Assembly (NCBI GenBank): GCA_964415245.1
Contig: CAYQAJ010000249.1
Span: 1-7,531, forward strand
DNA: 7,531 nt
Origin: CAYQAJ01 sp964415245
GTDB lineage: Bacteria; Planctomycetota; Planctomycetia; Pirellulales; Pirellulaceae
Reading direction: 5' to 3'
Below the pieces are notes generated by a model, which was given only the letters and a program-made list of their open reading frames with translations, was not told where the DNA came from and did no database searches. Positions 6,628 to 7,531 of this stretch are shown here, piece after piece (position 1 is the stretch's first letter; the number at the start of each line of letters is the position of its first letter). Position numbers and translations under genes: made by a program.

Positions 6628-7512
6628 TCAGTGGAACCGCTGCCAGATCGCCGCGGCGTCCATGGTCCACGCCACGGCAATGTGCACGGCCGCTCCCAGC
6701 CAAATGCTCCGCGTCTTCAGGCTCATGAAGCCCAGGATCACCCCGGCGAAGATCGCCCCGTAGGTCTCGGGAATGGGCTTGCCGAAGTGGATCATGCAGT
6801 AGGGGATCGTCATGGCGAAGATGGCGTACACCCCGAATCGCCGCCGCATCGAGTGCAGCAGAAAGCCGCGGAAGAAGAACTCCAGCGCGACGAACTGCAC
6901 CGCGTAGAACAGCTCCCAGATGAAGAACCGCGGCCACAGGGGTTCGCCCGCGTCGAGCCGGTAGAATGGGTAGGTGCGCAAGAACGATGCGGTCGTCGAT
7001 GCCCGCAGCACGAACGGCACGATCGCCAGATACATGAGCAGGTACACCCACCAGCAGCTTGCCGCACCACGGAGCTTGATGCCGTAGTCGGAGAGCGGGC
7101 GGCGGAAAATGCCGCACACGATTATGATCGGCACCAGCACGTACGTAATGCTGAGCCCCACGGCCCACCAGCCCAGCGTGATGAGCCGGGCGTTCTCGGG
7201 CGAATCGAGCCACTTCACAAGGGGCGCTTCGTTTCCGCCGGGAATCACGCGGGCTAACAGATCGAACGGCGTGACGAGCGCCCCACCATGGAATAGATAG
7301 TACTGCAGCGCGAGAATGGCGGCCGTCGCCAACAGCGCCGCCATGAGATGCCAGTCGGACTTCTTGCTCTCGGGCGAGGAGAGAAACTCGCGCTGTTCTC
7401 GGGAAACGCAGCGCATCGGCTCGGCGAAGAAGTCGTCGAGCCACGTGGCCAACGCTCCGGGGGAGTCTGCCTTTCCTGGAGCCTGTTTCGAAACCATCGG
7501 GGACTGGCTCAT
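6628..7512 (-). CDS. CPBP-family (CAAX type II-like) intramembrane protease homologue
   Basis: A 294-residue membrane protein with hydrophobic segments at about residues 55-72, 111-134, 152-169, 198-219, 230-241, 250-265 and 270-288. CPBP (Abi/CAAX protease 2) motifs are recognisable: EFFFRGFLL with E211 and R215; PYCMIH with H242; and GAAVH with H277. The usual first Glu of EExxxR is Leu here, and the usual Asn or similar after the last His is Ala, so the active site is a variant; catalytic Glu and His candidates remain. Family members cleave or process membrane proteins, but the substrate cannot be told. The start is uncertain: the ATG at 7512 lies inside a dispersed repeat and has no Shine-Dalgarno; other in-frame ATGs are at 7497 and 7416, and the frame also stays open to the window edge, so it may begin outside. 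It lies upstream of the DUF2071 gene on the same strand. Confidence 0.85.
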   Translation of the reverse strand: MSQSPMVSKQAPGKADSPGALATWLDDFFAEPMRCVSREQREFLSSPESKKSDWHLMAALLATAAILALQYYLFHGGALVTPFDLLARVIPGGNEAPLVKWLDSPENARLITLGWWAVGLSITYVLVPIIIVCGIFRRPLSDYGIKLRGAASCWWVYLLMYLAIVPFVLRASTTASFLRTYPFYRLDAGEPLWPRFFIWELFYAVQFVALEFFFRGFLLHSMRRRFGVYAIFAMTIPYCMIHFGKPIPETYGAIFAGVILGFMSLKTRSIWLGAAVHIAVAWTMDAAAIWQRFH

Positions 7513-7531
7513 TTTGCGGAGTCTGCGGAGC
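7482..7531 (-). repeat. Partial second copy of the uvrA palindromic element (copy 2, cut by window edge)
   Basis: The plus-strand sequence here matches the reverse complement of the right half of the element at 3448-3540. The core at 7499-7531 matches at 31 of 33 positions (GGGGACTGGCTCATTTTGCG is identical); the outer arm is more diverged, about 10 of 17. The rest of the element lies beyond the window. The apparent first codons of the CPBP gene (MSQSPMVS) come from this repeat. Confidence 0.85.

Noticed and set aside
6003..6680. A minus-strand open frame spanning the DUF2071 5' half and the gap before the CPBP gene
   Set aside because: It overlaps the DUF2071 gene in another frame, is very rich in Arg and Pro, and has no family resemblance.
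6601..7257. A 218-codon plus-strand open frame opposite the CPBP gene
   Set aside because: It is the antisense of a gene with clear membrane segments and CPBP motifs, and has a charged low-information composition.

Overview
This 7.5 kb GC-rich window looks like a chromosomal segment from a planctomycete, most likely of the Pirellulales group. The reasons are a tandem, double-length UvrA with an extra C-terminal extension, intergenic gaps filled with short-period degenerate tandem repeats, and dispersed palindromic repeats that run into coding sequence. The taxonomic call is an inference from these traits; no rRNA or tRNA gene is present.

Layout. Positions 2-4651 (+) hold the 3' part of one very long uvrA gene, with 1,549 codons visible and the start lying upstream of the window. 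The visible protein contains the end of a first UvrA unit, a complete second UvrA unit with two ATP-binding domains, and a C-terminal extension of about 350 residues. A 93-bp imperfect palindrome sits in frame just before the end of the second unit. The gap at 4652-4847 carries a 7-bp array, a 9-bp array and a second 7-bp array. A small gene for a CBM9/DOMON-like protein follows at 4848-5504 (+). The convergent gap at 5505-5608 holds another 7-bp array and an 8-bp array. On the minus strand are a DUF2071 protein (5609-6400) and, upstream of it, a CPBP (CAAX-type) membrane protease homologue (6628-7512). The latter starts inside a second copy of the uvrA palindrome at the right edge.

How the parts relate. 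Only UvrA has a clear pathway, nucleotide excision repair. The other three genes show no obvious functional link to it or to each other. The unifying theme is repeats acting as protein-coding material: one palindrome copy encodes about 31 residues inside UvrA, another supplies the apparent N-terminus of the CPBP protein, and a 28-bp exact repeat encodes the last residues of the DUF2071 protein while a second copy lies in the gap upstream of that gene.

The two observations I find most worth pursuing are an internal duplication in the UvrA C-terminal extension (two 81-residue halves that align without gaps and share a Trp/His/Gly pattern) and the in-frame palindromic element. I see no phage, CRISPR, defence island or biosynthetic cluster here.
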